Positions 1-8,270 are shown, counted from the first letter of the stretch. The stretch is DNA of 30,935 bases from Patescibacteria group bacterium (GCA_018896765.1 JAHILZ010000072.1:1-30935); one strand, 5' to 3'. Program-made: numbers and translations. The notes: generated by a model not told the origin, from the letters alone.

Positions 1-112
1 CTAATATCTAATATCTAATATCTAATATCTAATATCTAATATCTAATATCTAATATCTAATATCTAATATCTAATATCTAATATCTAATATCTAATATCT
101 AATATCTAATAT
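1..112. repeat. Tandem heptamer microsatellite (CTAATAT)16
   Basis: Sixteen perfect copies of CTAATAT run from the first base of the window. The array may continue outside, so the true copy number is unknown. It overlaps the last codons of the minus-strand glycosidase gene, whose TAG stop (99-101) and final RY codons are read from repeat units. A change in copy number would therefore change the C-terminus. Degenerate relatives of the same word (GATATTAG/CTAATATC) occur in the gap at 8205-8270. Confidence 0.95.
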
Positions 113-1967
113 ATCTTTCATCTGTCAGCAGTTGATAGTATTTCCTGATAATTCTCCTCGCTCCTACCGCGCTCCACAACTGCACTTTTGAGAGCGATGC
201 TTGCACATTAGGCTGGTTGGAAAATAACCTTGCCTTGCCGTTATCATCCCAATAAAGTTCGGGTATGGAACCCATGGATTCAAAAGCGTTGAAAGAATTT
301 TCCGCGGTTACTATCATGGTTTTTTTAATTTTCTTAGTCAGTTCTTTATCCCATTCTTCGATAATCGCCTGCTTAAGAGCCCTGCTTAAAGCTAAAACCG
401 TAAAAGCGGTCTGTTTGACCCAAATCACCATCCCGTGATATTCCGCCGTCGTGTATCCATATTGGTTATTATTCGCAATCAAGAGCGGCCCGGATGCGGT
501 ATAAAAATATTTTTTATCCAGCAAGCGATCGCAGAAACTCTCTATTTCCTCTTTGGCGGCGGCGCTATAAGTATATAAATACGATTCATCAAGATGATTT
601 ACCTCCATTTTTTTCCAGGGACTTTTCTTGTTCGCCGGATCCGGATTAAAAAGCGCCAAAGCATAGGCAATCTTGCCGTCCGAGTTTTTAAAAAGATACT
701 CTTGCTTCTTATTCTGCCATTTTGAGATCAGCTTATCAATATCGGGAATTCTGATCCCCAGTTTTTCCTGAAATTCTTTGAGCACTTTCAAAGCTTCGGG
801 ATAAAAAACCGCGTTAACATCGAAAGGCGCGATGCCGTCGGCGATTTTCTTGAACGACCACGCCCCGTCCCGCCAATTGCCGGATCTATGATATTTCCCT
901 CCGGGCTTTTGCATTTTTAAAGGCATCTCTTTAAAAATAATATAATCTTTTTCCCGGGCATTATTGGCGATATAGCGCGCCACCAATTTTACTTTTTCCC
1001 TGATTTCTTTATTGAGAAAAAAGTCGTTGGAAAGAAACTTCATTCCCAAAATATAATGCGGCTCAATATCGATCATATGGCGATCCAAAATATCTTTACC
1101 GGAAATTTCAAATTCATATTTAAATTCGCCCACCACGTCTTCGTGCCAGCCCTCGCCTTTTTTATTGACATTTTTCAAAGAAGCTTCATACATATAACCC
1201 CTAACCGCCTCATTCAAATCATGAGCTCCCAAATCCGCGGACTCCATCCAATCGCGCGGAAATATGGTCCCGAATCGATCTCCGGATGTTTTGCCCCACG
1301 CGATTAGATGCTTAATTTCTTTTTCCGCGCGATTCCATATTTTTTTTATCAAGTCCTTTTTCTTCCCGAAAGCTCCGAAATCCATTCCTCCTTCCTGCGC
1401 GTCAAAAAAATTGCTGAATTTTTTGCAATTAATATCATTGGTTGACGCCTTAATCAGAAAATTTATTTTCTTTTCCTTGCCAAAAATCTCAAATCCTTTA
1501 TACGGTTTTACGATTTTTTTTATTTTTACGTCTTTATTAAATTCAAAAATTGATTCGTAATAAAAATCTTCGTCATAAAAACGCTTAAAACTTATGCTTG
1601 AACCGCTCTTTTCCTCTTTAAGCTTTATAATCTGCGGAATTGACCGCTCAAACTCGCGCCTTATTTCCAAGAAAGTTTTTGTCCTGTCTTTTCCTTCTTT
1701 TTTAAGCATGCGCATTGTCCTTATGTCATCCATAGCCGGATAATATAAATTTATAGCGGAGGCGGCAAAAAATCCTTTAACATATAATACATTATCTTTT
1801 TCAGCGACACTATTGATTTTTATTTTATGAGTGGGAATATCAATCAATCCGCAATATAAATGATTATTCGGGCCAATGATCCTGAATTGCCCAATCTCGT
1901 CGAAATCGACATAGTAGCCGCCCGCGATCCATAGATTTTCTTCGAGTTTTGTTTCGTTGCGATCCAT
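99..1967 (-). CDS. Amylo-alpha-1,6-glucosidase-type (six-hairpin) glycoside hydrolase
   Basis: A 622-residue protein with a beta-rich N-terminal part (about residues 1-185) and an alpha/alpha six-hairpin catalytic domain (about 200-610). This is the layout of glycogen-debranching and related amylo-alpha-1,6-glucosidases. Visible landmarks are FPRDWMESADLG near residue 240, where the acidic residues fit the usual general-acid position; TTAEYHGMVIWVKQTAF in the late barrel; and ESMGSIPELYWDDNG near the C-terminus, where the second catalytic acid usually lies. No signal peptide is visible, so it is probably cytoplasmic and acts on alpha-glucan branches or a small alpha-glucoside. It lies 48 bp downstream of GT4 A on the same strand. 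The upstream gap has an AGATATAATA box but no Shine-Dalgarno. The C-terminus is encoded by a tandem repeat. The fold class is fairly sure, the substrate is not; a GH63- or GH15-like hydrolase of glycosylated solutes is an alternative. Confidence 0.75.
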   Translation of the reverse strand: MDRNETKLEENLWIAGGYYVDFDEIGQFRIIGPNNHLYCGLIDIPTHKIKINSVAEKDNVLYVKGFFAASAINLYYPAMDDIRTMRMLKKEGKDRTKTFLEIRREFERSIPQIIKLKEEKSGSSISFKRFYDEDFYYESIFEFNKDVKIKKIVKPYKGFEIFGKEKKINFLIKASTNDINCKKFSNFFDAQEGGMDFGAFGKKKDLIKKIWNRAEKEIKHLIAWGKTSGDRFGTIFPRDWMESADLGAHDLNEAVRGYMYEASLKNVNKKGEGWHEDVVGEFKYEFEISGKDILDRHMIDIEPHYILGMKFLSNDFFLNKEIREKVKLVARYIANNAREKDYIIFKEMPLKMQKPGGKYHRSGNWRDGAWSFKKIADGIAPFDVNAVFYPEALKVLKEFQEKLGIRIPDIDKLISKWQNKKQEYLFKNSDGKIAYALALFNPDPANKKSPWKKMEVNHLDESYLYTYSAAAKEEIESFCDRLLDKKYFYTASGPLLIANNNQYGYTTAEYHGMVIWVKQTAFTVLALSRALKQAIIEEWDKELTKKIKKTMIVTAENSFNAFESMGSIPELYWDDNGKARLFSNQPNVQASLSKVQLWSAVGARRIIRKYYQLLTDERYIRY

Positions 1968-2015
1968 AAGCTTAATGAATATATACCCTTAATTTAACCT
2001 TTTTATATTATATCT

Positions 2016-3107
2016 TTATCTGTTTTTCTTCACAATTTTTTCATAAACTTTTTCGTACTTTTCCACCATTTTTTCCAGAGTAAAATTATCTTTCACATGC
2101 TTCCGGCAAGCCGCTCTATCGATCTTATCGATTTTTTTAACCGCCTCGGCCATTCCTTCGATATTTGGCTCGCCTTTTTTATTCAGAGGGGGGATAACAA
2201 ATCCGGTTACCCCGTCTTTTACCACTTCTTTGACCGATCCTCTGTCAAATGCGACGACCGGCGCGCCGCAAGCCATCGCCTCGATCATCACCAAGCCGAA
2301 CGGCTCTTCCCATTGGATCGGAAAAATAAAAGCCTTCGCTTTCCGATACAGCTTAGGAAGTTCGAAAGGAGAAATCATTCCTTCATAGCTAATCTTGCCT
2401 CCGATAAATGGCTTAAGTTTTTCTTCCCAGTAGCGCGCGTCAAGAATTTCTCCGGCAATTTTAAGCGGCAAGCCGGATTTTTGCGCAACCTTAACCGCCA
2501 AATCAAACCCTTTCAATGGCACAACGCGCGAGGCTTCAAATAAATAATCCCCGCCTTTTTCATCAAATTTATACTTTTTAATATCAATGCCGTTATAAAT
2601 AGTGTCAATGTAATTTATTTTCTTGCTCGGTCCTCTCTGAGACTCGCTGATCGAAACAAAATTAATATTTTTATTTTTTGAATAAAGCTCGTAAACAAAT
2701 TTTCTCCAGCAAGAGATCGGATCGTGAAGAGTAAAAACCGTCGGCACCGAACTGTTGACCGCAAAATTAATAGCGATATCAACCGGATGAATGTGCACAA
2801 TGTCAAACTCTCTTTTTTGGGCGCGCCGATAAATTTCCGATATATATATTTGCTCGTAAAAATTAATCACCCGGTCTTTTCGGATATCAATGCATCCGGG
2901 CAGCGTCGGATGCGTTTCCAGCGGCGGCAAGCCCAAATCAACCACTTTCCCTTTGGATTTTGAACCCTTGGCGCCAAATAAAGTGACTTCATGCCCTCTT
3001 CTCGCCATTTCATCGGCCAAAAAACTGGTAATCCAAATCGGAGCGAAAATCACATCTTCCGCCGGAGGAGTAGGATATCGCCCGCTGCAAAACATTGCAA
3101 TACGCAT
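2016..3107 (-). CDS. GT4-family glycosyltransferase (paralogue A)
   Basis: A 363-residue GT-B fold retaining glycosyltransferase. The N-terminal Rossmann domain opens with MRIAMFCSGRYPTPP and contains FDIVHIHPVD. The C-terminal donor-binding domain carries EEPFGLVMIEAMACGAPVVA around residues 266-285, which holds the E-x7-E motif of GT4 enzymes, followed by DRGSVKEVV. It would transfer a sugar from an NDP-sugar to a glycan or solute acceptor in the cytoplasm. Donor and acceptor cannot be read from sequence. It is one of three GT4 paralogues in 9 kb; all share the C-terminal pattern IDR-x2-CR and a closing YEKVYEKI-type helix. The start is the only reasonable ATG and matches the paralogues' N-termini. 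No Shine-Dalgarno precedes it: the upstream gap is an AGTAAGT palindromic repeat. Confidence 0.85.
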   Translation of the reverse strand: MRIAMFCSGRYPTPPAEDVIFAPIWITSFLADEMARRGHEVTLFGAKGSKSKGKVVDLGLPPLETHPTLPGCIDIRKDRVINFYEQIYISEIYRRAQKREFDIVHIHPVDIAINFAVNSSVPTVFTLHDPISCWRKFVYELYSKNKNINFVSISESQRGPSKKINYIDTIYNGIDIKKYKFDEKGGDYLFEASRVVPLKGFDLAVKVAQKSGLPLKIAGEILDARYWEEKLKPFIGGKISYEGMISPFELPKLYRKAKAFIFPIQWEEPFGLVMIEAMACGAPVVAFDRGSVKEVVKDGVTGFVIPPLNKKGEPNIEGMAEAVKKIDKIDRAACRKHVKDNFTLEKMVEKYEKVYEKIVKKNR

Positions 3108-3111
3108 AAAA

Positions 3112-3204
3112 TTAGTAAGTAGTAAGTAGTTGGTAGTGGGTAGCAGGCAGGAAAAATCCGCTTTATATCCTTAAAGCATATTTTGTCCTACTTACTACTT
3201 ACCG
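3112..3204. repeat. Palindromic low-complexity element (AGTAAGT flavour)
   Basis: The left side is a run of AGTAAGTAGTAAGTAGTTGG-type words and the right side carries CCTACTTACTACTTACC. Together they form an imperfect long inverted repeat that fills the 91-bp gap between the kinase gene and GT4 A, and just enters the 3' end of the kinase gene. It sits directly before the GT4 A start codon on the coding strand. Confidence 0.75.
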
Positions 3205-4155
3205 CCCCCTACAACCTAAATATTTAATCGCTTGATTAAAAGCTGTTAAAATTTTAGCTATTCCTTTCTTTCGGTTTTTCTCGCTGACATGCGATGATTG
3301 CATAAAAATTGTGATCATTTTAGGGGCTAACTTCAAGATTGAAAGGAAAAAGCACTTTAAAAATACTTCTTTATTTTCAGCCCGTTTCAGCTCAAGAGCG
3401 AACAACTTTTCTCTCCAACCCTCATTAAGCCAGAGCAAAAACCACATAAACGCCAAATCAATATAAGGATTGTCCAAGTGAGCGTATTTCCAGTCATGAA
3501 CGACTATCTTGCCCTTATTGTAAACAAAATTTCCGGGATGAAGATCGCCATGCGCCAGATAATTATTGTTTTTTTCCAAAAATTTTCCATATTTATCGAA
3601 TATTCCCAAAACTTTTTTTTGCTGCTTAGCGTTTATGAATTTCTTGGACAAAAGCAAATAATCCAAAAAATATTTTTTATACGTGACGGCGTTATGTTTT
3701 TCAAACAACCGATAATTATCGTCTTTTTTCTGGCGATTGAATTTATCCGAAATATCATTGCGCACGAAATCCAAAAAATTTGAAATTTCTTCGGGCGATA
3801 TTTTTTTGACAAATTCCGGACTAAATCCCCACACATCGCCCATTCTTTTCCCTTCCGTGTATTCTCTGATCATCCACTCCGGTTTTTTCACAATTTCGCT
3901 TTTATAATATTTAGGCGTAACAAAAAACTTATTATGAAAAAAATTTTCTGATAAGAATTTCGTGAGGATCACCTCTTTGATAAAACTTTTATGGCTCACC
4001 AGCTTCGGATAAAGGCGGATTTTTATGTAAACCGTTTCTTTTTTCCGGCTCAAACAGACAGAAGCGTAATTGTGGTATCGAGAACTGACGTTTATAACTT
4101 CAACTAATTTTTGCTTTTTTAGTATTGCTTCAACTTCGGATAGTTTTTTTGCCAT
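3199..4155 (-). CDS. APH/choline-kinase-fold small-molecule phosphotransferase
   Basis: A 318-residue protein of the aminoglycoside phosphotransferase/protein-kinase-like fold. The key evidence is YLAHGDLHPGNFVYNKG near residue 200, a Brenner motif with the catalytic Asp and metal-binding Asn. It is followed by VVHDWKYAHLDNPYIDLAF, equivalent to the kinase DFG region, with the metal-binding Asp. MIREYTEGKRMGDVWG fits the hinge between lobes. Such kinases phosphorylate sugars, choline, fructosamines or antibiotics with ATP. Location among carbohydrate genes makes a sugar kinase plausible, but this is inference and a resistance role is not supported. Start ATG at 4155: only 8 bp separate it from a mini-ORF with an excellent ribosome site, so translational coupling is likely. 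The hydrophobic tail and late Lys/Arg-rich end show no obvious membrane helix. Confidence 0.75.
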   Translation of the reverse strand: MAKKLSEVEAILKKQKLVEVINVSSRYHNYASVCLSRKKETVYIKIRLYPKLVSHKSFIKEVILTKFLSENFFHNKFFVTPKYYKSEIVKKPEWMIREYTEGKRMGDVWGFSPEFVKKISPEEISNFLDFVRNDISDKFNRQKKDDNYRLFEKHNAVTYKKYFLDYLLLSKKFINAKQQKKVLGIFDKYGKFLEKNNNYLAHGDLHPGNFVYNKGKIVVHDWKYAHLDNPYIDLAFMWFLLWLNEGWREKLFALELKRAENKEVFLKCFFLSILKLAPKMITIFMQSSHVSEKNRKKGIAKILTAFNQAIKYLGCRGR

Positions 4156-4163
4156 GGTAACTA

Positions 4164-4193
4164 TTAAGACCTAAAATAATGGAATTGGATCAT
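4164..4193 (-). CDS. Nine-residue leader mini-ORF (MIQFHYFRS) with strong Shine-Dalgarno
   Basis: On the minus strand GGAGGTGG (4205-4198) lies 7 nt before an ATG (4193-4191). It opens a nine-codon frame MIQFHYFRS ending in TAA at 4166-4164, and the kinase ATG follows 8 nt later. This is the best Shine-Dalgarno in the window, yet it serves no long gene. A TATAAT box (4218-4213) lies just upstream. It could be a leader peptide coupling translation into the kinase gene. It may equally be a chance frame; no homology can be judged at this size. Confidence 0.4.
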   Translation of the reverse strand: MIQFHYFRS

Positions 4194-4249
4194 TCCACCA
4201 CCTCCGGGAATCATTATATTATTTAATTATCAAATTATTAAAACGCCAT

Positions 4250-4306
4250 TCATCCCCGCCTGCTTAAGACGGAGATGAATTTTTTTCCGCGCAATTCGCG
4301 CCATTT
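4250..4306. terminator. Tandem hairpins after the charged-protein gene, probable terminator
   Basis: Downstream of the 345-residue gene (minus strand) there is a GCGC-GAATT-GCGC hairpin. A longer one follows with arms ATTCATC and GATGAAT enclosing CCG/CGG pairing. The T-run is better on the plus strand (GATGAATTTTTTT), and on the minus strand only TTTTAATAA follows. It is probably a terminator or a dispersed palindrome. Confidence 0.45.
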
Positions 4307-4307
4307 T

Positions 4308-5345
4308 TTATTCGCGAGCTGAATCTTTTTCCTCTTCTTTTTCTTTGGATACTTTAATTTCTCCGCGCTTGACCATATTTTCTACAATTTTCATATTACA
4401 TTCCAAGTAGGCAACCTTCCAATAATCTCCTTTTTCCCCAAAATCATTAAAATCCTTGACTCCCCACTCTTTTTCTCTTGCCTCTTTTAAATATCTTGCC
4501 ATTATTTCCCAATCTTTTCCGCTAATCTCTATCTTGCTTTTAAGATCAGGAAAACACTCCGATACATATCTGATCCTTGAAGCCAATTCCCATGGATTTG
4601 CTTTCCGCCCGGTTCCTTCTTCTCCTTTTCTCATTATCTCAATTTCTTGAAGCATGCCCTCTTTATCATCCGAATCAAACAAAGAGCGCGACACATCGCC
4701 AAATTTTTCCGGATCAAGATTATTCATATGCCCGGCGCGCGGAATTACCTTGTGCCAATCTTTTTTCCTGATCAAATTTTTCAAATCCTTCACCATTCCA
4801 TTCCATTTTATCTCGGAAACTTCGAGTCCTTTCTCTTTAAATCTTTTCTCGTCTAAAATATCTTTTAAATAGCTTGTCTGGAATTCTTCGATCCACGACT
4901 GTTCTGACTTGATCTCTTCTTTAATTTTTTCTTCGTCCCACCCTTTCTTCTCGCCTTCTTTCGTTTTAGCCTCTGCGGCATTGCTGATATCAGCCGCCAT
5001 TCTGTCTTTGCATTTTTTCACGTCTTCGTCGGTCAATTCTACTTTTTCTATTCTCGCTTCCGGCGCTTCCTTCCTCAAACGCTCAAGAGCGGCGCCTTCA
5101 AACGCTATTTTCTGGCCGCCTCCCAGCCCTTTTCTATTCCTTTCTCGCTCCATTTGGGCTTCAATGCCTTTTATATCTTCTTCGGTTATTTCTATTTCAA
5201 AATCTGTTTCTTGACAAGTTTCAATAATATCCAATTTCAAGTTCTCCTCAGAAACATTGCCTTTTTTTTTCTCTTTCTCTTTATTCTCGCTTTCCTCAAG
5301 AAACTTATAAGACGAACCGTCAAATCCTTTTTCTCCAAATTCCAT
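4308..5345 (-). CDS. Hypothetical highly charged, helix-rich protein
   Basis: A 345-residue protein I do not recognise. It has no signal peptide or membrane segment. Glu and Lys dominate. The N-terminal 60 residues are disordered-looking (ENKEKEKKKGNVSEEN). Then come an acidic stretch (EIEITEEDIKGIEAQMERE), a Gly-containing GLGGGQK loop, charged helices, and a more ordered tryptophan-containing C-terminal half (WNGMVKDLKNLIRKKDWHKV and WEIMARYLKEAREKEWGVKD). It ends in a Lys/Glu tail. Charged proteins like this are common in CPR genomes; no function is inferred. The start at 5345 is supported by a GAAAGG ribosome site 7-8 nt upstream, a promoter, and a hairpin leader. It lies between GT4 B and the kinase with 111 and 152 bp gaps, so it is probably its own transcription unit. 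Confidence 0.6.
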   Translation of the reverse strand: MEFGEKGFDGSSYKFLEESENKEKEKKKGNVSEENLKLDIIETCQETDFEIEITEEDIKGIEAQMERERNRKGLGGGQKIAFEGAALERLRKEAPEARIEKVELTDEDVKKCKDRMAADISNAAEAKTKEGEKKGWDEEKIKEEIKSEQSWIEEFQTSYLKDILDEKRFKEKGLEVSEIKWNGMVKDLKNLIRKKDWHKVIPRAGHMNNLDPEKFGDVSRSLFDSDDKEGMLQEIEIMRKGEEGTGRKANPWELASRIRYVSECFPDLKSKIEISGKDWEIMARYLKEAREKEWGVKDFNDFGEKGDYWKVAYLECNMKIVENMVKRGEIKVSKEKEEEKDSARE

Positions 5346-5358
5346 GTTTTTACCTTTC

Positions 5359-5381
5359 TTACGCGCTCTTAGGGCGCGTAA
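5359..5381 (-). promoter_or_regulatory. 5'-leader hairpin of the charged-protein gene
   Basis: TTACGCGC and GCGCGTAA form a perfect 8-bp stem with a 7-nt loop. It lies between the predicted transcription start (about 5396) and the ribosome-binding site (about 5351-5356). It could stabilise the mRNA or bind a regulator. Confidence 0.5.
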
Positions 5382-5402
5382 AATTATTTGTTATAACATT
5401 TC

Positions 5403-5431
5403 AGCATAGCGCAAAATTTACTTTTTGTCAA
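5403..5431 (-). promoter_or_regulatory. Sigma70-type promoter for the charged-protein gene
   Basis: On the minus strand TTGACA (5431-5426), a 17-bp spacer and TATGCT (5408-5403) precede the gene by about 60 bp. A palindromic TGTTATAACA just downstream could be an alternative extended -10 box or an operator at the transcription start. Confidence 0.55.
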
Positions 5432-5456
5432 TCGAGAATTTTCAAAAATTTTCACA

Positions 5457-6575
5457 TTAATAATTTTCAAGAATTTTCTTTTTATCCAGTATTTTTTCAT
5501 AAATTTTTTCATAAACATCGGCCATCTTTGAAGCGGTGAAATTATCCAAAAAATACCGATAGCAATCCTTCCTGTCAATCTGGTCGATTTTTTTCATAGC
5601 CGCTACCAATCCGTCGATATTGGCTTTTTTATTTTTGCCTGGTGATTTTACTATAAAACCGGATTTTCCTTCGCTCACCACTTCTCTTACGGAACCCCTG
5701 TCAAAAGCGATTACCGGCGTGCCGCAAGCCATCGCCTCAATCATCACCAAGCCAAAAGGCTCTTCCCATTCAATCGGATAAAGCAAAGCCTTGGCATTGC
5801 TGAAAAACTCAAGCTTTTGCTTTTGATTTATTTCGCCGACATATCTTATGTTCTTATTCAAGCGCGGTTTGATTTGAGTGTTAAAAAAATCCAATTTCGC
5901 GATATCAATCCTGCCGGCAATATCCAAGCGCGCTCCCATTTTCTCAGCCGCGAGAACCGCGTTAAGAACTCCTTTTACCTCGTCAATTCTGGCAATCCAA
6001 ATAAATTTATCATCAGGATCTGAATTAAACTTATATTTTTTCGGATCCAGTCCATTATAAGCATTGCCGACAAAATTCAAATTTACCATGGAATTCTTTC
6101 TTTGCATCAAGCTAATCGACACAAAATTATGTTTTTTGTAATGGCGATAGGTAAAAATCCTGCCGGAGGTTTTCCTCTTGGCATGCATATTATTATGCAT
6201 CGTGCTTACCACCGGCGTTTTAATTAAAGGAATAAAAAATTGGTCATAGAGATCGATGTGGGAATGGATAATATCAAACTCATCCGCGCGCTCAAAAGCC
6301 ATGGCGACATTCATCATATCATAAGAGATTTCTTTCCATGGTATTTCATCTCTGAGCAAAGCTCTCGGATAAATAGATACGAGCTTGGCTCGTGTTTTTG
6401 AATCTCCGCTGGCGAATAAAGTAACATTGTGCCCTCGCGCCACAAGCTCTTCGGTCAAAGATGAAATTACCAGTTCAGTTCCTCCATATTTAGCCGGCGG
6501 AACCGAAACCCACATTGGCGCGATTTGCGCGATTTTTAATTTTCTCACCCCATTAGACATTGTGTTTCTGCTCAT
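5457..6575 (-). CDS. GT4-family glycosyltransferase (paralogue B)
   Basis: A 372-residue GT-B glycosyltransferase. The N-terminal domain has KIAQIAPMWVSVPPAKYGGTE, a GGTE nucleotide/acceptor loop, and FDIIHSHIDL. The C-terminal domain has EEPFGLVMIEAMACGTPVIA with the GT4 E-x7-E pair around residues 272-280, then DRGSVREVV. It is closest to paralogue C at the N-terminus (GGTE, VARGHNVTLFASGDSKT, VYPRALLRD-like). Compared with C it has an N-terminal extension (MSRNTMSNGV) partly encoded by one arm of an inverted repeat. The first ATG is preferred because an eight-G tract lies about 10 nt upstream as a Shine-Dalgarno; the second Met (6560) remains possible. The gene is 133 bp downstream of the GT20 gene. 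Donor and acceptor are unknown. Confidence 0.85.
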   Translation of the reverse strand: MSRNTMSNGVRKLKIAQIAPMWVSVPPAKYGGTELVISSLTEELVARGHNVTLFASGDSKTRAKLVSIYPRALLRDEIPWKEISYDMMNVAMAFERADEFDIIHSHIDLYDQFFIPLIKTPVVSTMHNNMHAKRKTSGRIFTYRHYKKHNFVSISLMQRKNSMVNLNFVGNAYNGLDPKKYKFNSDPDDKFIWIARIDEVKGVLNAVLAAEKMGARLDIAGRIDIAKLDFFNTQIKPRLNKNIRYVGEINQKQKLEFFSNAKALLYPIEWEEPFGLVMIEAMACGTPVIAFDRGSVREVVSEGKSGFIVKSPGKNKKANIDGLVAAMKKIDQIDRKDCYRYFLDNFTASKMADVYEKIYEKILDKKKILENY

Positions 6576-6635
6576 ATTTTTTTAACCCCCCCCTCAGACA
6601 TATGCGGTTTTCGCTTTGAATGTCTAACGGGGTGA
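6545..6635. repeat. Inverted repeat flanking the GT4 B start codon
   Basis: TCACCCCATTAGACATT (6545-6561) and AATGTCTAACGGGGTGA (6619-6635) are inverted copies matching at 16 of 17 positions. The inner arm lies inside the GT4 B coding region and encodes part of MSNGV; the outer arm is in the 5' leader, with the start codon between them. A related pair surrounds the epimerase start codon at 13811-13909. Confidence 0.8.
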
Positions 6636-6703
6636 ATTATTTGCCCTTTCCAACCTCCCTTTCGTAATAAAATACAAAAACAAGGAAAAAATAAATTATT
6701 AAC

Positions 6704-6721
6704 TTTGCCTATTTAGGCAAA
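6704..6721 (-). terminator. Hairpin terminator overlapping the GT20 stop codon
   Basis: On the minus strand TTTGCC and GGCAAA pair around TAAATA, and the loop contains the stop codon. A T-rich stretch (TTATTTTTT) follows within about 20 nt. It is a compact rho-independent terminator candidate. Confidence 0.5.
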
Positions 6722-8193
6722 ACAGGCGGTATTTTAAGGCTTGACAATTCCAAAATAAATTTTGACGCCCATCGATAAACATTCTTATCCTTAACAATTT
6801 CTTTCATTTTTCCCATTCGCTCGATTCTCTCTTTAGCGGGCATTTCCAAAGCGTTTTTAATCGCGTCCGCCATCTGCTCGACATCGTAAGGATTAACAAG
6901 CACCGCGTCGCTCAGCTCTCTGGCAGTCCCGGTAAAATGCGAAAGTATAAGCATTCCTTTTTCCCGATCCGCGGCGGCAATAAATTCTTTAGCCACGATA
7001 TTCATTCCATCGTCCAAAGAATTAACCATGCAAATATCGGCATTTTTATAAAAGGGAATCAATTCTTCGATGCTGAAAATATCATCGGTAAAGCTTATCG
7101 GATACCAAGAATCGGAATAATATTTCCAATTTATTTTTTCAACCAAATTTTTAATATCCTTCAGCAAGTTTTGATACATAGGAATGCGCATCCTTGAATG
7201 CGGAGCAATCCCCAAATAAACAAATTTTTTCTGATATTCGGGATATTTTTCCAAAAATCTGTCTATGGCTTTAAGGCGCTCAATTGTTCCTTTGATATAA
7301 TCAACCCGCTCGACGCTCAAGCACAAATATTTATAATCGCCGCTGATATATTTCTCTGTAAGCTTCTGCCTAGTTTTCCTGCTTTTGCCCGCAAGCGAAT
7401 TGATCAATTCATAATCTATGCCGATCGGAAAAGCTTTCACGATTGTAGTATGATCTTTATAAGAAACGGTGGAGCGCTCATGATCTACTTTTGCCTCAAG
7501 TTCTTTGGCGATACTATTGAAAAAATTCGTGCAATAATAGCCCAAATGGAACCCGAGCAGATCATTAGCTAAAAGCCCTTCCAAGATTTCTTTCTTCCAT
7601 GGGCAAATCCTGAAAATTTCCGCCGCCGGCCATGGAGTATGCCAAAATTGCGCCACAACCAAATCCGGCCTTTTCGCCTTGAGATATTTCGCGACCAGCG
7701 CGAAATGATAATCTTGAATCCAAATAAAAGCTTTGGATGTTCCCACTTTTTCTAAAATCGCTTCGGCAAATTTTTCATTGACTTTTTTATAGCACTCCCA
7801 TTCTCCATGATTAAAATTAGGGCGTATATGAGCCAGATGGCAAAGGGGCCAAAGTGTGCCGTTGCTGAATCCGTCATAATAGCAATCCAGCTCTTTCTTG
7901 CTAAGCCAGATTCTTTTTAACGTAAAGCGGGGATTTTCCGGCGGAACCATGATTTCGTCGTTTTTATCAACCACTTCCCGATCCGCGTCGCCGCTGCCAT
8001 TGGCGATCCAAACGCCTTTTGTGACTTGCATGATGTAATCCAAAGGATTTACCGCTCCGCTTACCGCGCGCACGCACTTTATTTTATTTTCGCTATGAAT
8101 ATGGCTATAGGGCTCGCGATTGGAGATAACCACGAACAAGTGATCTTTTAGTTTTTCCTTAATAACATCCTTAAGCGAGTCTTTTGTCCACAT
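6709..8193 (-). CDS. otsA: Trehalose-6-phosphate synthase-like GT20 glycosyltransferase
   Basis: A 494-residue GT20 enzyme, expected to transfer glucose from an NDP-glucose to glucose-6-phosphate giving trehalose-6-phosphate. Landmarks in order: VISNREPY at the N-terminus; SGAVNPLDYIM and GVWIANGSGDADREVV; YYDGFSNGTLWPLCH; IQDYHFALVAKYLK; FWHTPWPAAEIFRICPW; DLLGFHLGYYC; FPIGIDYE; VERVDYIKGTIERLKA; and SLDDGMNIVAKEF for donor binding. Spacing matches the family. The GSGDADRE and HxPWP features belong to a GT20 branch distinct from E. coli OtsA, so the acceptor could differ (for example a glucosylglycerol-type product). There is no fused or neighbouring OtsB phosphatase. The gene is 122 bp downstream of a GH37 trehalase, so synthesis and breakdown are encoded together. 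The start follows a palindromic repeat with no Shine-Dalgarno. Confidence 0.85.
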   Translation of the reverse strand: MWTKDSLKDVIKEKLKDHLFVVISNREPYSHIHSENKIKCVRAVSGAVNPLDYIMQVTKGVWIANGSGDADREVVDKNDEIMVPPENPRFTLKRIWLSKKELDCYYDGFSNGTLWPLCHLAHIRPNFNHGEWECYKKVNEKFAEAILEKVGTSKAFIWIQDYHFALVAKYLKAKRPDLVVAQFWHTPWPAAEIFRICPWKKEILEGLLANDLLGFHLGYYCTNFFNSIAKELEAKVDHERSTVSYKDHTTIVKAFPIGIDYELINSLAGKSRKTRQKLTEKYISGDYKYLCLSVERVDYIKGTIERLKAIDRFLEKYPEYQKKFVYLGIAPHSRMRIPMYQNLLKDIKNLVEKINWKYYSDSWYPISFTDDIFSIEELIPFYKNADICMVNSLDDGMNIVAKEFIAAADREKGMLILSHFTGTARELSDAVLVNPYDVEQMADAIKNALEMPAKERIERMGKMKEIVKDKNVYRWASKFILELSSLKIPPVLPK

Positions 8194-8202
8194 AATAATA
8201 GC

Positions 8203-8270
8203 TATTTGATATTAGAAATTAGATATTGAAGAATAATTTAATATCCAGTATCTATTATCTAATATCTGAA
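8203..8270. repeat. Palindromic low-complexity element (GATATTAG flavour)
   Basis: TTGATATTAGAAATTAGATA on the left and a run ending TATTATCTAATATCTG on the right form an imperfect inverted repeat. It occupies most of the trehalase-GT20 gap, directly upstream of the GT20 start. The word is related to the tandem heptamer at 1-112. The rest of the gap (8271-8315) shows nothing recognisable. Confidence 0.75.

Noticed and set aside
1..112. CRISPR array
   Set aside because: The 7-bp units are contiguous with no spacers; it is a microsatellite.
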